From Bacteroidota bacterium (GTDB lineage: Bacteria; Bacteroidota; Bacteroidia; Chitinophagales; Chitinophagaceae), in the NCBI GenBank assembly GCA_013289015.1, contig JABDAV010000007.1:21515-61302 (forward strand): 39,788 nucleotides of DNA. The letters run 5' to 3'. Positions 1 to 8,637 of this stretch are shown here, in pieces. Made by a program: the position numbers and the translations under genes. The first letter of the stretch is position 1. Each line of letters opens with the position of its first letter. Below the pieces are notes generated by a model. That model worked only from the letters and a program-made list of their open reading frames with translations. It did not search any database and had not been told where the DNA came from.

Positions 1-1
1 A

Positions 2-586
2 AAAAAAACTGCTTCCTTAAACAGTCAAATGAATCCTGATGATCCGTATTGGAATCATGTAACTCAAATATTAACCGGTGGAGCGCATTCAAGTTACAGG
101 CAAGTACAGATTATTTATGTAGAGGCTGATGACTCTTCAAAAAATAATATAGTTTTTCCGGACAGAGCAATCAAGGTTAAGCAGGATTTACAGGAATGCT
201 TTCGTGTGTATAAACAAAAATTCCCCAATGTAAGAATTGTTTACTTATTGGCAAGAACCAGAACATTTGGCAACCAGGAACTCTTTAACAGAGAACCTTC
301 TCCTTACTATTTTGGCTGGGCCTGTAAATGGGCCATTGAAGACCAGATTAACGGCGTGCCCGGAACACAGTATAAAGGCAAGAAACCTGTTTCTCCATTA
401 ATAACCTGGGGCTTTTATCAATGGGCAGATTCATTGCCAAGAACAACAGACAGCTTTTACTGGCGTTTTAGCGAGACCAAGGATGGTCTTCATGCGAACG
501 ACGAAGGAGGAGATACACTGTCAACCCGTTTCCAGAATTTTTTACTTACTGATAAGAATGCGAGCCTGTGGTATGGAGCGCATTAA
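2..586 (+). CDS. SGNH-hydrolase-like lipoprotein, copy 1 (3' part only)
   Basis: This is the C-terminal part of the same protein encoded whole at 1802-2800. The frame is open from base 2, so the ATG at 29 is an internal methionine and the true start lies left of the window. Visible landmarks are the EPSPYYFGWACKWAIEDQ segment, a TWGFYQWADSLPR segment and a DGLHAN motif that fits the catalytic Asp-x-x-His of SGNH hydrolases. The nucleophile-serine block is outside the window. All 586 bases are identical to 1124-1709, and identity stops exactly at the stop codon. The first eight bases are A, matching the A9 run that frameshifts copy 2, so the frame of this copy across that run cannot be judged. 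The substrate is unknown. Confidence 0.6.
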   Translation, partial: KKTASLNSQMNPDDPYWNHVTQILTGGAHSSYRQVQIIYVEADDSSKNNIVFPDRAIKVKQDLQECFRVYKQKFPNVRIVYLLARTRTFGNQELFNREPSPYYFGWACKWAIEDQINGVPGTQYKGKKPVSPLITWGFYQWADSLPRTTDSFYWRFSETKDGLHANDEGGDTLSTRFQNFLLTDKNASLWYGAH

Positions 587-712
587 TGAAACCAAATTTC
601 AGGAAATTTATATATGACCATATACAGGAGGTCAATAACTTTTATTTTACCAAAGCTGATTTTCTATAAACCAATTCCGTATATATTATTTTTTCACTAA
701 ATTCTACAATCC

Positions 713-1709
713 ATGAAAATTAAAATTGCTGCAGTAATAATCGTATTGTCTTTTGTAACGTGCACCAAAGAAAGCAGTAATCAAAAAGCATCCGCTAATT
801 CAACCGATATGGCAATTGCTGTAACTGATACGATGGATATTCCGTTGAATGATCTCGGAGCAGGCACTTTTTATGGTTATACAGGAGGTTTGTATCCGGG
901 AGGCGCAAATAAGCCTTCCGGCAGTCACGGCTATGACTTAAACCGTATCTGCAAGTTGATGGTTCCGATTGATACATTCGGCAACCCTTCTTCGGATGGA
1001 AAAATAGTTTTTATTTCTTTAGGAGGAAGTACGGGAGGCCATAATATGAGGAATCTGAAGGCTAAAACGGAAGGCAATCCTTTAACTAATCCTAATCTTC
1101 TTTTGCTTAATTGCGATAACGGAAAAAAAAACTGCTTCCTTAAACAGTCAAATGAATCCTGATGATCCGTATTGGAATCATGTAACTCAAATATTAACCG
1201 GTGGAGCGCATTCAAGTTACAGGCAAGTACAGATTATTTATGTAGAGGCTGATGACTCTTCAAAAAATAATATAGTTTTTCCGGACAGAGCAATCAAGGT
1301 TAAGCAGGATTTACAGGAATGCTTTCGTGTGTATAAACAAAAATTCCCCAATGTAAGAATTGTTTACTTATTGGCAAGAACCAGAACATTTGGCAACCAG
1401 GAACTCTTTAACAGAGAACCTTCTCCTTACTATTTTGGCTGGGCCTGTAAATGGGCCATTGAAGACCAGATTAACGGCGTGCCCGGAACACAGTATAAAG
1501 GCAAGAAACCTGTTTCTCCATTAATAACCTGGGGCTTTTATCAATGGGCAGATTCATTGCCAAGAACAACAGACAGCTTTTACTGGCGTTTTAGCGAGAC
1601 CAAGGATGGTCTTCATGCGAACGACGAAGGAGGAGATACACTGTCAACCCGTTTCCAGAATTTTTTACTTACTGATAAGAATGCGAGCCTGTGGTATGGA
1701 GCGCATTAA
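713..1709 (+). pseudogene. SGNH-hydrolase-like lipoprotein, copy 2, frameshifted at an A9 run
   Basis: The first part (713-1162) encodes a lipoprotein signal with Cys17 in the context VTCTKES, then the conserved GGLYPGG and ISLGGSTGGHN segments; the serine in GGST is the expected SGNH nucleophile. In that frame translation ends at 1162. The remainder continues in another frame from about 1122 to 1709 and includes DGLHAN. Removing one A from the run at 1123-1131 joins the frames and gives NGKKTASLNSQMNPDDPYW, which aligns without a gap to NGTGAGALNNIMDPNNPYW of the intact copy. The lesion could be real decay, a slippery run read through by transcriptional slippage, or a sequencing error. The 3' 586 bp are identical to the window start. 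Family assignment is from motifs only. Confidence 0.6.
1123..1131 (+). other. A9 homopolymer at the frameshift in copy 2
   Basis: Nine consecutive A residues follow GG. With eight A the two halves of the 713-1709 gene are in one frame; with nine they are not. Such runs are typical sites of polymerase slippage and also of consensus errors in some sequencing chemistries. Confidence 0.8.
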
Positions 1710-1801
1710 ATACTAATCAATTATAAATCATATTATAACAAGCTAACCCTGCTCATTGGCTGATTCGTTTTATTTTAATCACTAATAAAAATTGTTTCCC
1801 T

Positions 1802-2800
1802 ATGAGCAAAAAACACACAGTATTGCTGCTGGTTCTGTTATTTGTAGCCTGTGTAAAAGAAAACACCGGCACCCAATTACAGGCATCCGATGAAAATTTA
1901 GAAAAGGTATATACGCCCCCTGATCAAAAAATCCCGCTTAATGATCTTGGAACAGGAACATTCGGCGACTCTGTTGGAGGGTTATATCCTAATGGCGAAA
2001 ATTCACCTTCGGGCACTTATGCTCATGATTTATATATAGCGAGCAAAACAATAATTCCGCTCGATACATTCGGAAATCATTCGGGTTTAGCCAATGCAAA
2101 AATTGTCTTCCTTTCTATGGGCGGCAGCACAGGCGGCCATAATATGAAAAACCTGCAAACTAAAACGTATGGCAATCCTTTGTGCAGTCAAAATGTACAA
2201 ATAATAAATGGTAACAACGGCACAGGAGCCGGTGCACTGAACAACATTATGGATCCAAATAACCCATACTGGGCGCATATATCAAAAATACTGCATGGTA
2301 CAAAATCAAGTTTTAAACAGGTGCAGTTGCTTTATCTTGAATCAGATGATACAACAAAGTTTATATCGTGGCCGCAGAGGCCAACATTGGTTAAAAATGA
2401 TATTGAAACCTGTATGCAGGTAATGAAGAGGAAATTTCCGAATCTTAAAATATTATATGTTTTAGGCAGAACAAGAACATTCGGTAAGGAAGCTCCATGG
2501 AACCAAGAGCCTTCTCCATATTATTTCGGATGGGGATGCAAATGGGCCATTCAGGATCAGATAAATGGAATTGCAGGCACACAGTATAAAGGCCGCAATG
2601 CTGTTGCCCCATTAATAACATGGGGCTTTTATCAGTGGGCAGATTCATTACCCAGGCAAACAGATCAGTTTTACTGGCGGGATTCAGAAACTGCGGATGG
2701 ATTACATGCTAACCTTTTTGGTGAAGATACACTCACTAACAGGTTCCAGAAATTCTTGCTTTCAGATAAAAATTCAAGCCTGTGGTACGCGGCGCATTAA
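1802..2800 (+). CDS. SGNH-hydrolase-like lipoprotein, intact copy 3
   Basis: A 332-residue secreted lipoprotein with a hydrophobic signal and Cys17 (FVACVKEN). Lys-Glu just after the Cys resembles the lipoprotein export signal of Bacteroidota, so surface exposure is possible (inference). Ser109 in SMGGSTGGHN and Asp299/His302 in DGLHAN sit where an SGNH hydrolase has its nucleophile and Asp-x-x-His pair. Between them are a KFPNLKILYVLGRTRTFG strand-like segment and an EPSPYYFGWGCKWAIQDQ segment followed by TWGFYQWADSLPR. Esterase or related hydrolase activity is an inference from these motifs; the substrate is unknown. It is the third of three tandem paralogues and the only one seen complete. 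It is clearly diverged from copies 1 and 2, unlike those two from each other. A hairpin at 2828-2852 separates it from the convergent epimerase gene. Confidence 0.65.
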   Translation: MSKKHTVLLLVLLFVACVKENTGTQLQASDENLEKVYTPPDQKIPLNDLGTGTFGDSVGGLYPNGENSPSGTYAHDLYIASKTIIPLDTFGNHSGLANAKIVFLSMGGSTGGHNMKNLQTKTYGNPLCSQNVQIINGNNGTGAGALNNIMDPNNPYWAHISKILHGTKSSFKQVQLLYLESDDTTKFISWPQRPTLVKNDIETCMQVMKRKFPNLKILYVLGRTRTFGKEAPWNQEPSPYYFGWGCKWAIQDQINGIAGTQYKGRNAVAPLITWGFYQWADSLPRQTDQFYWRDSETADGLHANLFGEDTLTNRFQKFLLSDKNSSLWYAAH

Positions 2801-2827
2801 TGAACTGATTGGAAATATTCGTAATGG

Positions 2828-2852
2828 TAACCGGGTTTTCCAACCCGGGTTA
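2828..2852. terminator. Hairpin between convergent genes
   Basis: The arms TAACCGGGTT and AACCCGGGTTA pair around a TTCC loop with one bulged G, then TTATT follows. It lies between the lipoprotein stop at 2800 and the end of the opposing epimerase gene at 2866, so it could serve either strand. There is no long T tract, so it is a moderate call. Confidence 0.45.
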
Positions 2853-2865
2853 TTATTGTATGTAA

Positions 2866-3277
2866 TTACAGTCCAGATTTAATTTGCTGGCACAATTCAA
2901 TCAAAACGCCGTTTGTTGTTTTGGGGTGCAAAAAACAAATTAACTTATTATCAGCACCCTTTACAGGAATTTCGTTTAACAAGGTAAAACCAAGACTTGT
3001 AAGCCGTTCAATCTCTTCAAGAATATTCTCCACTTCAAAAGCAATATGGTGGATGCCTTCCCCCTTTTTTTCAATAAATTTATTTATTACTCCATCTTTA
3101 TTTTCATCCTGAAGTAATTCAATTTTGGTTTTTCCGGTTCTTAGAAATGCAGTAATTATGTTTTGTGAGGTAACGACTTCCCGTTTATAGCAGTTGGTAT
3201 TCATAAGACTTTTCAAATAATGGAATAGAAGTATTCAGATCTTTCACAGCGATACCAATGTGGTCTACATAATCCAT
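2866..3277 (-). pseudogene. mce: Methylmalonyl-CoA epimerase, frameshifted near its N-terminus
   Basis: Methylmalonyl-CoA epimerase interconverts the 2R and 2S forms of methylmalonyl-CoA in propionate/succinate metabolism and belongs to the VOC/glyoxalase fold. From the ATG at 3277 the frame reads MDYVDHIGIAVKDLNTSIPLFEK, a typical epimerase N-terminus with the metal-binding His of DHIGIA, but it stops at about 3186. The rest of the protein, from NTNCYKREVV through GEGIHHIAFEV and GVLIELCQ, lies in the next frame and ends at 2866. Dropping one base around 3208 (AAG-T-CTT) gives FEK-LMNTNCYKRE, the length expected for the family. A TTG at 3216 could start the second frame but would lose the first beta strand and a metal ligand. 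The gene is either a recent pseudogene or a one-base sequence error. Confidence 0.8.
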
Positions 3278-3354
3278 TTTATAATTATTTTTTACAAATC
3301 TATAAATCAAAAGGCATGAGGTAAAGCAATATGCTTAATTGGGCGGATAACATT

Positions 3355-3362
3355 TACCTTTG
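3355..3362 (+). promoter_or_regulatory. Bacteroidota -7 box upstream of the Fe-S carrier gene
   Basis: TACCTTTG, followed by CAG, is an exact match to the TAnnTTTG consensus. It ends 19 bases before the ATG at 3382, giving a short leader of about 15 bases. No well-spaced -33 TTTG is obvious. Confidence 0.6.
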
Positions 3363-3381
3363 CAGTTATTAATTTAAGTTT

Positions 3382-3732
3382 ATGGATACGATAATAGAAG
3401 GTATAACAGCCAGTGAAAAAGCTCAGCAGAAAGCAATAGAATTAATGAACCAGGCAGGCATTAATGATGATGCTTCTTATTTTTTAAGGGTTTCAGTAGT
3501 TGGAGGCGGCTGCTCGGGATTAAGCTATAAACTTGATTTCGATAATGAGTTAAAAGAAAATGACCAGGTGTTTGAAATGGAAAATCTTAAGCTTGTTACC
3601 GACATAAAAAGTCTTCTTTATCTTCTTGATACAGAGCTGGATTATTCTGATGGATTAAACGGAAAGGGCTTTATTTTTAAAAACCCAAATGCTTCCCGAA
3701 CATGCGGCTGCGGCGAAAGCTTTGCAGTTTGA
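3382..3732 (+). CDS. A-type iron-sulfur cluster carrier (HesB/IscA/SufA family)
   Basis: A 116-residue protein with the three invariant cysteines of A-type carriers: Cys44 in GGGCSGLSY and Cys108/Cys110 in the C-terminal TCGCGESF. These ligate or transfer an Fe-S cluster to client apoproteins in the cytoplasm. Length and the Cys-Gly-Cys tail are typical. It stands alone rather than beside suf or isc genes, so IscA, SufA and ErpA cannot be told apart from sequence. An exact -7 box at 3355-3362 indicates its own promoter, and the divergent epimerase gene starts about 100 bp upstream. Confidence 0.92.
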   Translation: MDTIIEGITASEKAQQKAIELMNQAGINDDASYFLRVSVVGGGCSGLSYKLDFDNELKENDQVFEMENLKLVTDIKSLLYLLDTELDYSDGLNGKGFIFKNPNASRTCGCGESFAV

Positions 3733-3805
3733 TAGCTAACATTTTAGCCAGAATAATTTTATAATTCAAGCAGCATTTACATGCTTACAGCCGTCTTATC
3801 TTTTT

Positions 3806-3836
3806 ACAATCGTTAAAAAAAATTTTTAACGATTGT
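3806..3836. promoter_or_regulatory. Perfect inverted repeat upstream of susC
   Basis: Left arm ACAATCGTTAAAAA (3806-3819) and right arm TTTTTAACGATTGT (3823-3836) are exact reverse complements around AAA. It lies 74 bp after the Fe-S carrier stop and 71 bp before the susC ATG at 3908. No T tract follows the right arm and the stem is AT-rich, so an operator for a dimeric regulator is more likely than a terminator, though both are possible. Confidence 0.55.
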
Positions 3837-3907
3837 GTAAAACGAACACACTTACATATATATTTACATTTTTAAATGCTTGTTTAATTTTAAAAACTGC
3901 TTGTATT

Positions 3908-6907
3908 ATGACATCAAACCGATTGCGTAAAGCACTCATCTTGTGCCCGATATTGCTTCTAATGGCCTTCGCTGCACAAGCTCAAAAAACAATTACAGGA
4001 AAAATTTCAGACGAAAAGAGCAACCCTGTTACAGGGGCTACAATTGTAGTAAAGGGAGGAAAGACCGGCACTACTTCTGATGCATCAGGTAATTTTACTT
4101 TAACTGTGCCTTCAACTACATCTACATTGGTAGTTTCGTTTGTTGGTTACTCAGCACAGGAAGTAAACATTGCTTCTTCTTCAAGTGTTACCGTTAGCTT
4201 AAAACCGGAAAACTCTTCATTAACCGATGTTGTTGTAATTGGTTATGGAACTTCACAAAAGAAAGATATTACAGGATCTGTAGTCTCTCTTAAAGCAAAA
4301 AATTTCAACCAGGGCGTAATCAACGCTCCTGACCAGTTATTGCAAAATAAAATACCTGGTGTGGAAGTTACCAATAACAGTGGTATGCCGGGTAGCGCTA
4401 CTACCATTAAAATAAGGGGTAACAACTCCATTCGTGCGGTTAATAATCCTCTTTATGTGATTGACGGAGTTCCGCTGGATGGCAGGACTGCAAGACCAAG
4501 CGTAAATTTAGCAACAGGTGGTTTTGGTACAACACCGGATGATAATCCATTGTTGTATATCAATCCTTATGATATTGCACAGATAGATGTTTTAAAAGAT
4601 GCTTCTGCTGCGGCTATTTACGGTTCAAGAGGTGCAAATGGCGTTATTGCTATTACAACTAAAAAATCGTCTTCTCAAGGCACCAAGCTCGAGTTTGGAT
4701 CACAGTTCGGATTCAATGACGGATATATGAAAAAATTCGAGGTATTGGATGCAGGCCAGTTCAGACAGGCTTTGCATAAATATTCATTAGATACACTTAC
4801 AAATTCTCTTGATAAAGGCGCTTCTGTTGATCCTTTAAAAGAAATTACACAAAGCACATTGTCCCAAACGTATGATTTAGCATTAAGTGGCGGAAATGAG
4901 GATGCTCATTACCGTGCATCATTCCTTGGTTCAGGCCTGCAAGGACTTATAAAAAATTCTGAACTCGATAAATATTTAGGAACATTTTCCGGTTCTTATA
5001 AATTCCTTGACAGAAAACTGAGCATTGATTTCAGCTTAATCGCCGGGCACGTTACAGAAAATACGCCATTGGTTTCTAACACTGCAGGTTCTCAGGGTAA
5101 CTTAATAAGCGCTGCTTTGCAATGGAATCCAACTGCTGCTTTTACAGATGCCAACGGAAATTTTGTTGACCTTGGAAATGGAACAATTAATCCGCTTGCT
5201 TTCTTAAAAGGCTATACAGACATATCCAATACAAATACTTACCTTGGAAATATATCAGCCAGCTATAAAATACTTAAAAATCTTCAGTATAAATTTTTAT
5301 ATGCTGTTAACCATTCAACAGGTACCAGAAATACAAATATTGACGGATGGTTGCCAGGTATAAGCCCGATCACAGGCGCTGGTTTCGGCGTAGTTTCCAG
5401 TGCTCTTTTAACCTCCCAGGATTTTCAGCATACCTTATCATATACCGCCAATTTAACAAACAATATAAAGCTTGATGCGGTGGCTGGGTATGAATACTGG
5501 AAGACAAACTATCAAAACTCAAATTACTCGGCATTAGGATTTAACTTCAACCTTGATCAGAGCAACCTTGTTCCGGTTGATTATACAGAAGTTTTACAAG
5601 ATGGAAAAACTCAAAATCTCCCCTCAATTTTTGTTGAACCAACAACTGAACTACAATCAGTTTTCGGTAGGGTGAATCTTAACTTTTTTGACCGCTTCTT
5701 TGTTACCGGTACTTTGCGTGCCGATGGTTCCAGCAAATTTGGTGCAAATAACAAATACGGTTATTTCCCTTCAATTGGGGGAAAATGGCTTATTACCAAT
5801 GAGGACTTTATGAAGGGGCTTCCTATAATTTCTTCGTTGGCAATTAGAGCTTCATGGGGTATAACCGGTAACCAGGAATTCCCTGCAGGTGCATCACAAG
5901 AACAATTTGTATTTGATTCCTATAATTCAGCCCGACAGTCAAATGTGCACAACGCGGACTTAAAATGGGAACAAACCAATTCCTATAATTTCGGAATAGA
6001 TTATAGTCTTCTTAACAGCAGGATCAGCGGTAGTATAGATTACTATGATAAAAATACCACCGATATTCTATTCCAAAGTGTAGCTATTCAGCCAGCTCCT
6101 TCTGCCATTTCTTATCAAAATTTGAATGCAAATTTGATTAATAAAGGCTTTGAATTTTCAATTAGTGCTACTATTATTCAGAAGAAAAACTTCACCTGGG
6201 ATTTAGGGTTTAATATTTCCAACAACTCAAATAAGCTGACGAACTTCAATCAGAATATTTATACTGGTCAAATAAGCGGACAAGGTGTATCAGGAACATT
6301 GTCCCAGATCATTACAAACAATCAGCCGGTTAATGAATTTTATCTGAAACCCTTTGGCGGATTTGATAAAAACGGCAACCAGGTTGGTCTTGATTCAATG
6401 CCATTAACAACAGAGATTCCAATCTTTGCAGGTGATCCGAATCCGCATACTGTTTATGGCGTTAATACTACTTTGACGTTTAATAAACTTTCATTAACTA
6501 TTAATGCGGGTGGAGCAGGTGGTTATGTTATTTACAATAACACCGCAACTTCCGTAACCAACTTATCAGGAATTGAACAAGGCAGAAACGTTGACCAGGC
6601 AGCTTATAATTCTGCAGAAAGGCCAACCAGCAGTGTGGGCGCATCTGACAGATTCCTGGAAAGTGGTAACTATTTCAAATTAAGAAATGCAACATTCAGA
6701 TATGATTTCGGGAATGTAGGTAGCTATCTTAAAGGATTGAACGTTTTTGTTTCAGGAACGAACTTATTTGTTCTTACCAAATTCACCGGCTTTGATCCTG
6801 AAGTAAACGTTGACAAAAGCAATAATGGCTATCCTTCAAGATCAATAGAATATATTCCTTATCCAACACCGAGGATTATCACATTTGGATTTAATTTTTC
6901 TTTGTAA
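3908..6907 (+). CDS. SusC/RagA-type TonB-dependent outer-membrane transporter
   Basis: A 999-residue TonB-linked outer-membrane transporter that, with its SusD partner, imports large ligands across the outer membrane. Order of parts: signal peptide ending at about Ala25 (AAQAQ), a carboxypeptidase-regulatory-like domain at about 27-105 (ITGKISDEKSNPVTGATI), a TonB-box-like DVVVIGYG at 107-114, and a plug to about 250 containing LYVIDGVPLDG and DVLKDASAAAIYGSRGANG, then the beta-barrel ending in aromatic FGFNFSL. The ATG at 3908 is chosen because it opens directly onto the signal peptide; an upstream in-frame TTG at 3833 falls inside the inverted repeat and would add an unlikely 25-residue leader. 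susD follows after 28 bp. No sigma/anti-sigma pair is adjacent, so regulation may act through the inverted repeat. Confidence 0.95.
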   Translation: MTSNRLRKALILCPILLLMAFAAQAQKTITGKISDEKSNPVTGATIVVKGGKTGTTSDASGNFTLTVPSTTSTLVVSFVGYSAQEVNIASSSSVTVSLKPENSSLTDVVVIGYGTSQKKDITGSVVSLKAKNFNQGVINAPDQLLQNKIPGVEVTNNSGMPGSATTIKIRGNNSIRAVNNPLYVIDGVPLDGRTARPSVNLATGGFGTTPDDNPLLYINPYDIAQIDVLKDASAAAIYGSRGANGVIAITTKKSSSQGTKLEFGSQFGFNDGYMKKFEVLDAGQFRQALHKYSLDTLTNSLDKGASVDPLKEITQSTLSQTYDLALSGGNEDAHYRASFLGSGLQGLIKNSELDKYLGTFSGSYKFLDRKLSIDFSLIAGHVTENTPLVSNTAGSQGNLISAALQWNPTAAFTDANGNFVDLGNGTINPLAFLKGYTDISNTNTYLGNISASYKILKNLQYKFLYAVNHSTGTRNTNIDGWLPGISPITGAGFGVVSSALLTSQDFQHTLSYTANLTNNIKLDAVAGYEYWKTNYQNSNYSALGFNFNLDQSNLVPVDYTEVLQDGKTQNLPSIFVEPTTELQSVFGRVNLNFFDRFFVTGTLRADGSSKFGANNKYGYFPSIGGKWLITNEDFMKGLPIISSLAIRASWGITGNQEFPAGASQEQFVFDSYNSARQSNVHNADLKWEQTNSYNFGIDYSLLNSRISGSIDYYDKNTTDILFQSVAIQPAPSAISYQNLNANLINKGFEFSISATIIQKKNFTWDLGFNISNNSNKLTNFNQNIYTGQISGQGVSGTLSQIITNNQPVNEFYLKPFGGFDKNGNQVGLDSMPLTTEIPIFAGDPNPHTVYGVNTTLTFNKLSLTINAGGAGGYVIYNNTATSVTNLSGIEQGRNVDQAAYNSAERPTSSVGASDRFLESGNYFKLRNATFRYDFGNVGSYLKGLNVFVSGTNLFVLTKFTGFDPEVNVDKSNNGYPSRSIEYIPYPTPRIITFGFNFSL

Positions 6908-6935
6908 TAACAAACATTTAAAACATTAGTATATT

Positions 6936-8567
6936 ATGACACAAAATAAAGCGATTGCCATTTTCTCTTTGGTTGCAACGATAATTTGCAGCTGCACTAA
7001 GCTGGATGAGAATCTGGGTAACAGTTTTACAAATAATCAAGTCTCAACAGGCTTAGGCGCAGGCGGTACGGGCTTGATTTTACAAGGTGCCTATGTTGAC
7101 TTAGCAACACCTTTTACCGCCCAGGACAATGTATTTTCTCTTGAGGAAAATTCAACTGATGAATCTTTGGTTCCGACAAGGGGAGGTGATTGGGATGATA
7201 ACGGCGTTTGGAGAGTGGTTCACAATCATACATGGACTCCGGATCACGGGCAGATTTTAACTGTTTTTAATAACCTGAATAAATTAAATTTTGATGCAAC
7301 CAATGTACTTTCATTTAATCCCAGCCCTGCGCAAGCGGCCGAGGCAAGGTTTTTAAGAGCATATTCTTTATATTATCTGTTGGATTTATATGGGCAGTTC
7401 CCATTCAGAAATCCGGGAGATAATCTTTTAAATGCTCCAAAAGTATATACAGGAGATAGTGCTGTTAGTTTTATTATAAATGAGTTGACGACAATAATGC
7501 CTGATCTTAATCCAAGCAATGATATGACAAAGGCAAATCAGGATGCGGCAAAAGTGTTATTGATGCGGTGCTATTTAAACCGTGGTGCTTTTGTAAATCG
7601 TCAAACGCCCACATTTGCTGATGCTGATCTGGAACAGGTAATTACATTAGGTAATGAAATTATAAGCAGCGGTAAGTATTCTTATATGCCTGAATATTTC
7701 GACAATTTTACTGCCGGCATAAAATCAACAGAAGGCATTCTTGCTTATCCGAATACTTCCGGTGTAAGTGCAAACAATAGCGGTATAGATGCACGTTGGA
7801 TGATGACATTGCACTATAATTCTTACAAAGCACAAGCTCCAAATGCTGGCTGGAATGGGTTTTCAACTATGAGCGATTTTTATAAAACATTTGGTGCAAC
7901 AGCTCCGGCTACTTTAACCCAGGCTGATTCTGTTTTGGATGGCCGTATTGGTCTCAGGTTCAATAAAAACGTTACTCCATATTCAGGTCTTAAACCTGGT
8001 ATGTTGATTGGTCAACAATATGCTGCAGATGGCACTCCTGAAAAGGATAGAAAAGGCAATCCGCTTGCATTCGATCCAAACATTGCTTCTTCTATGATCG
8101 AACAAGGTTCAAATCTTGAAGTTACCGGCATAAGAGTTATAAAATATGTTCCTGATTTTACAGATCACGGCGGTGCATTCTATTCAGCTAATTCAGGTAA
8201 CTGGCTTATGCTTATGAGGTACCCTGAAGTCGTATTGATGGTTGCTGAAGCAGAAATGAGAACAGGTAACACTGCAGGTGCTTTAACCTTAGTTAATCAG
8301 CTTAGAACTGCAAGACACGCTGCGCCATTAACTTCAATCTCTCTAGTTAACACAAGCAATGTTGACGATCCACATACTTTATTAGCAGAAACAGGAAGAG
8401 AATTATATTGGGAGTCTTTGAGAAGAACCAACCTGATACGCTTTGGTGTATTCAATGTTTTATGGCAATATAAACCATCTGATGATCCGAAATATCTTGT
8501 TTACCCGGTTCCAAATCAGTCATTGGCAGCTAATCCAAATCTTAAACAAAATCCTGGTTATAATTAA
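6936..8567 (+). CDS. SusD/RagB-type surface ligand-binding lipoprotein
   Basis: A 543-residue partner lipoprotein of SusC. The signal peptide ends in IICSC with Cys20 the likely lipidated residue, followed by TKLDEN. The N-terminal SusD region includes the TPR-like stretch AAEARFLRAYSLYYLLDLYGQ, which packs against SusC in known complexes. The C-terminal RagB/SusD region carries NWLMLMRYPEVVLMVAEAEMR and LLAETGRELYWESLRRTNLIRFG, both hallmarks of the family, ending YPVPNQSLAANPNLKQNPGYN. It lies 28 bp after susC and is certainly in the same operon. A terminator-like hairpin 24 bp after the stop would reduce read-through into the VCBS genes. The ligand cannot be predicted from sequence. Confidence 0.95.
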   Translation: MTQNKAIAIFSLVATIICSCTKLDENLGNSFTNNQVSTGLGAGGTGLILQGAYVDLATPFTAQDNVFSLEENSTDESLVPTRGGDWDDNGVWRVVHNHTWTPDHGQILTVFNNLNKLNFDATNVLSFNPSPAQAAEARFLRAYSLYYLLDLYGQFPFRNPGDNLLNAPKVYTGDSAVSFIINELTTIMPDLNPSNDMTKANQDAAKVLLMRCYLNRGAFVNRQTPTFADADLEQVITLGNEIISSGKYSYMPEYFDNFTAGIKSTEGILAYPNTSGVSANNSGIDARWMMTLHYNSYKAQAPNAGWNGFSTMSDFYKTFGATAPATLTQADSVLDGRIGLRFNKNVTPYSGLKPGMLIGQQYAADGTPEKDRKGNPLAFDPNIASSMIEQGSNLEVTGIRVIKYVPDFTDHGGAFYSANSGNWLMLMRYPEVVLMVAEAEMRTGNTAGALTLVNQLRTARHAAPLTSISLVNTSNVDDPHTLLAETGRELYWESLRRTNLIRFGVFNVLWQYKPSDDPKYLVYPVPNQSLAANPNLKQNPGYN

Positions 8568-8590
8568 TCATATTTGTTAAGCTTTATAAA

Positions 8591-8620
8591 AAGGTCATTT
8601 TAATTGAATGGCCTTTTTTT
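8591..8620 (+). terminator. Rho-independent terminator after susD
   Basis: AAGGTCATT (8591-8599) pairs with AATGGCCTT (8607-8615), with one G-U wobble, around a 7-base loop and runs into seven T. It ends only 17 bp before the next start codon, so it may act as an attenuator between susD and the VCBS genes. TATTTTG at 8620-8626 is a one-base-short -7 box that could give the downstream gene its own promoter. Confidence 0.7.
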
Positions 8621-8637
8621 ATTTTGTATAATTAGAT

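Noticed and set aside
2866-3216. Complete short epimerase starting at TTG 3216
   Set aside because: It lacks the first strand and a metal-binding His that are plainly encoded just upstream in the next frame.
3806-3836. Inverted repeat as terminator of the Fe-S carrier gene
   Set aside because: Not fully excluded, but no T tract follows the stem, the stem is AT-rich, and it sits closer to susC than most terminators sit to the next gene.
3833-3907. In-frame TTG extension of SusC
   Set aside because: It lies inside the inverted repeat and would put 25 residues before a normal signal peptide.
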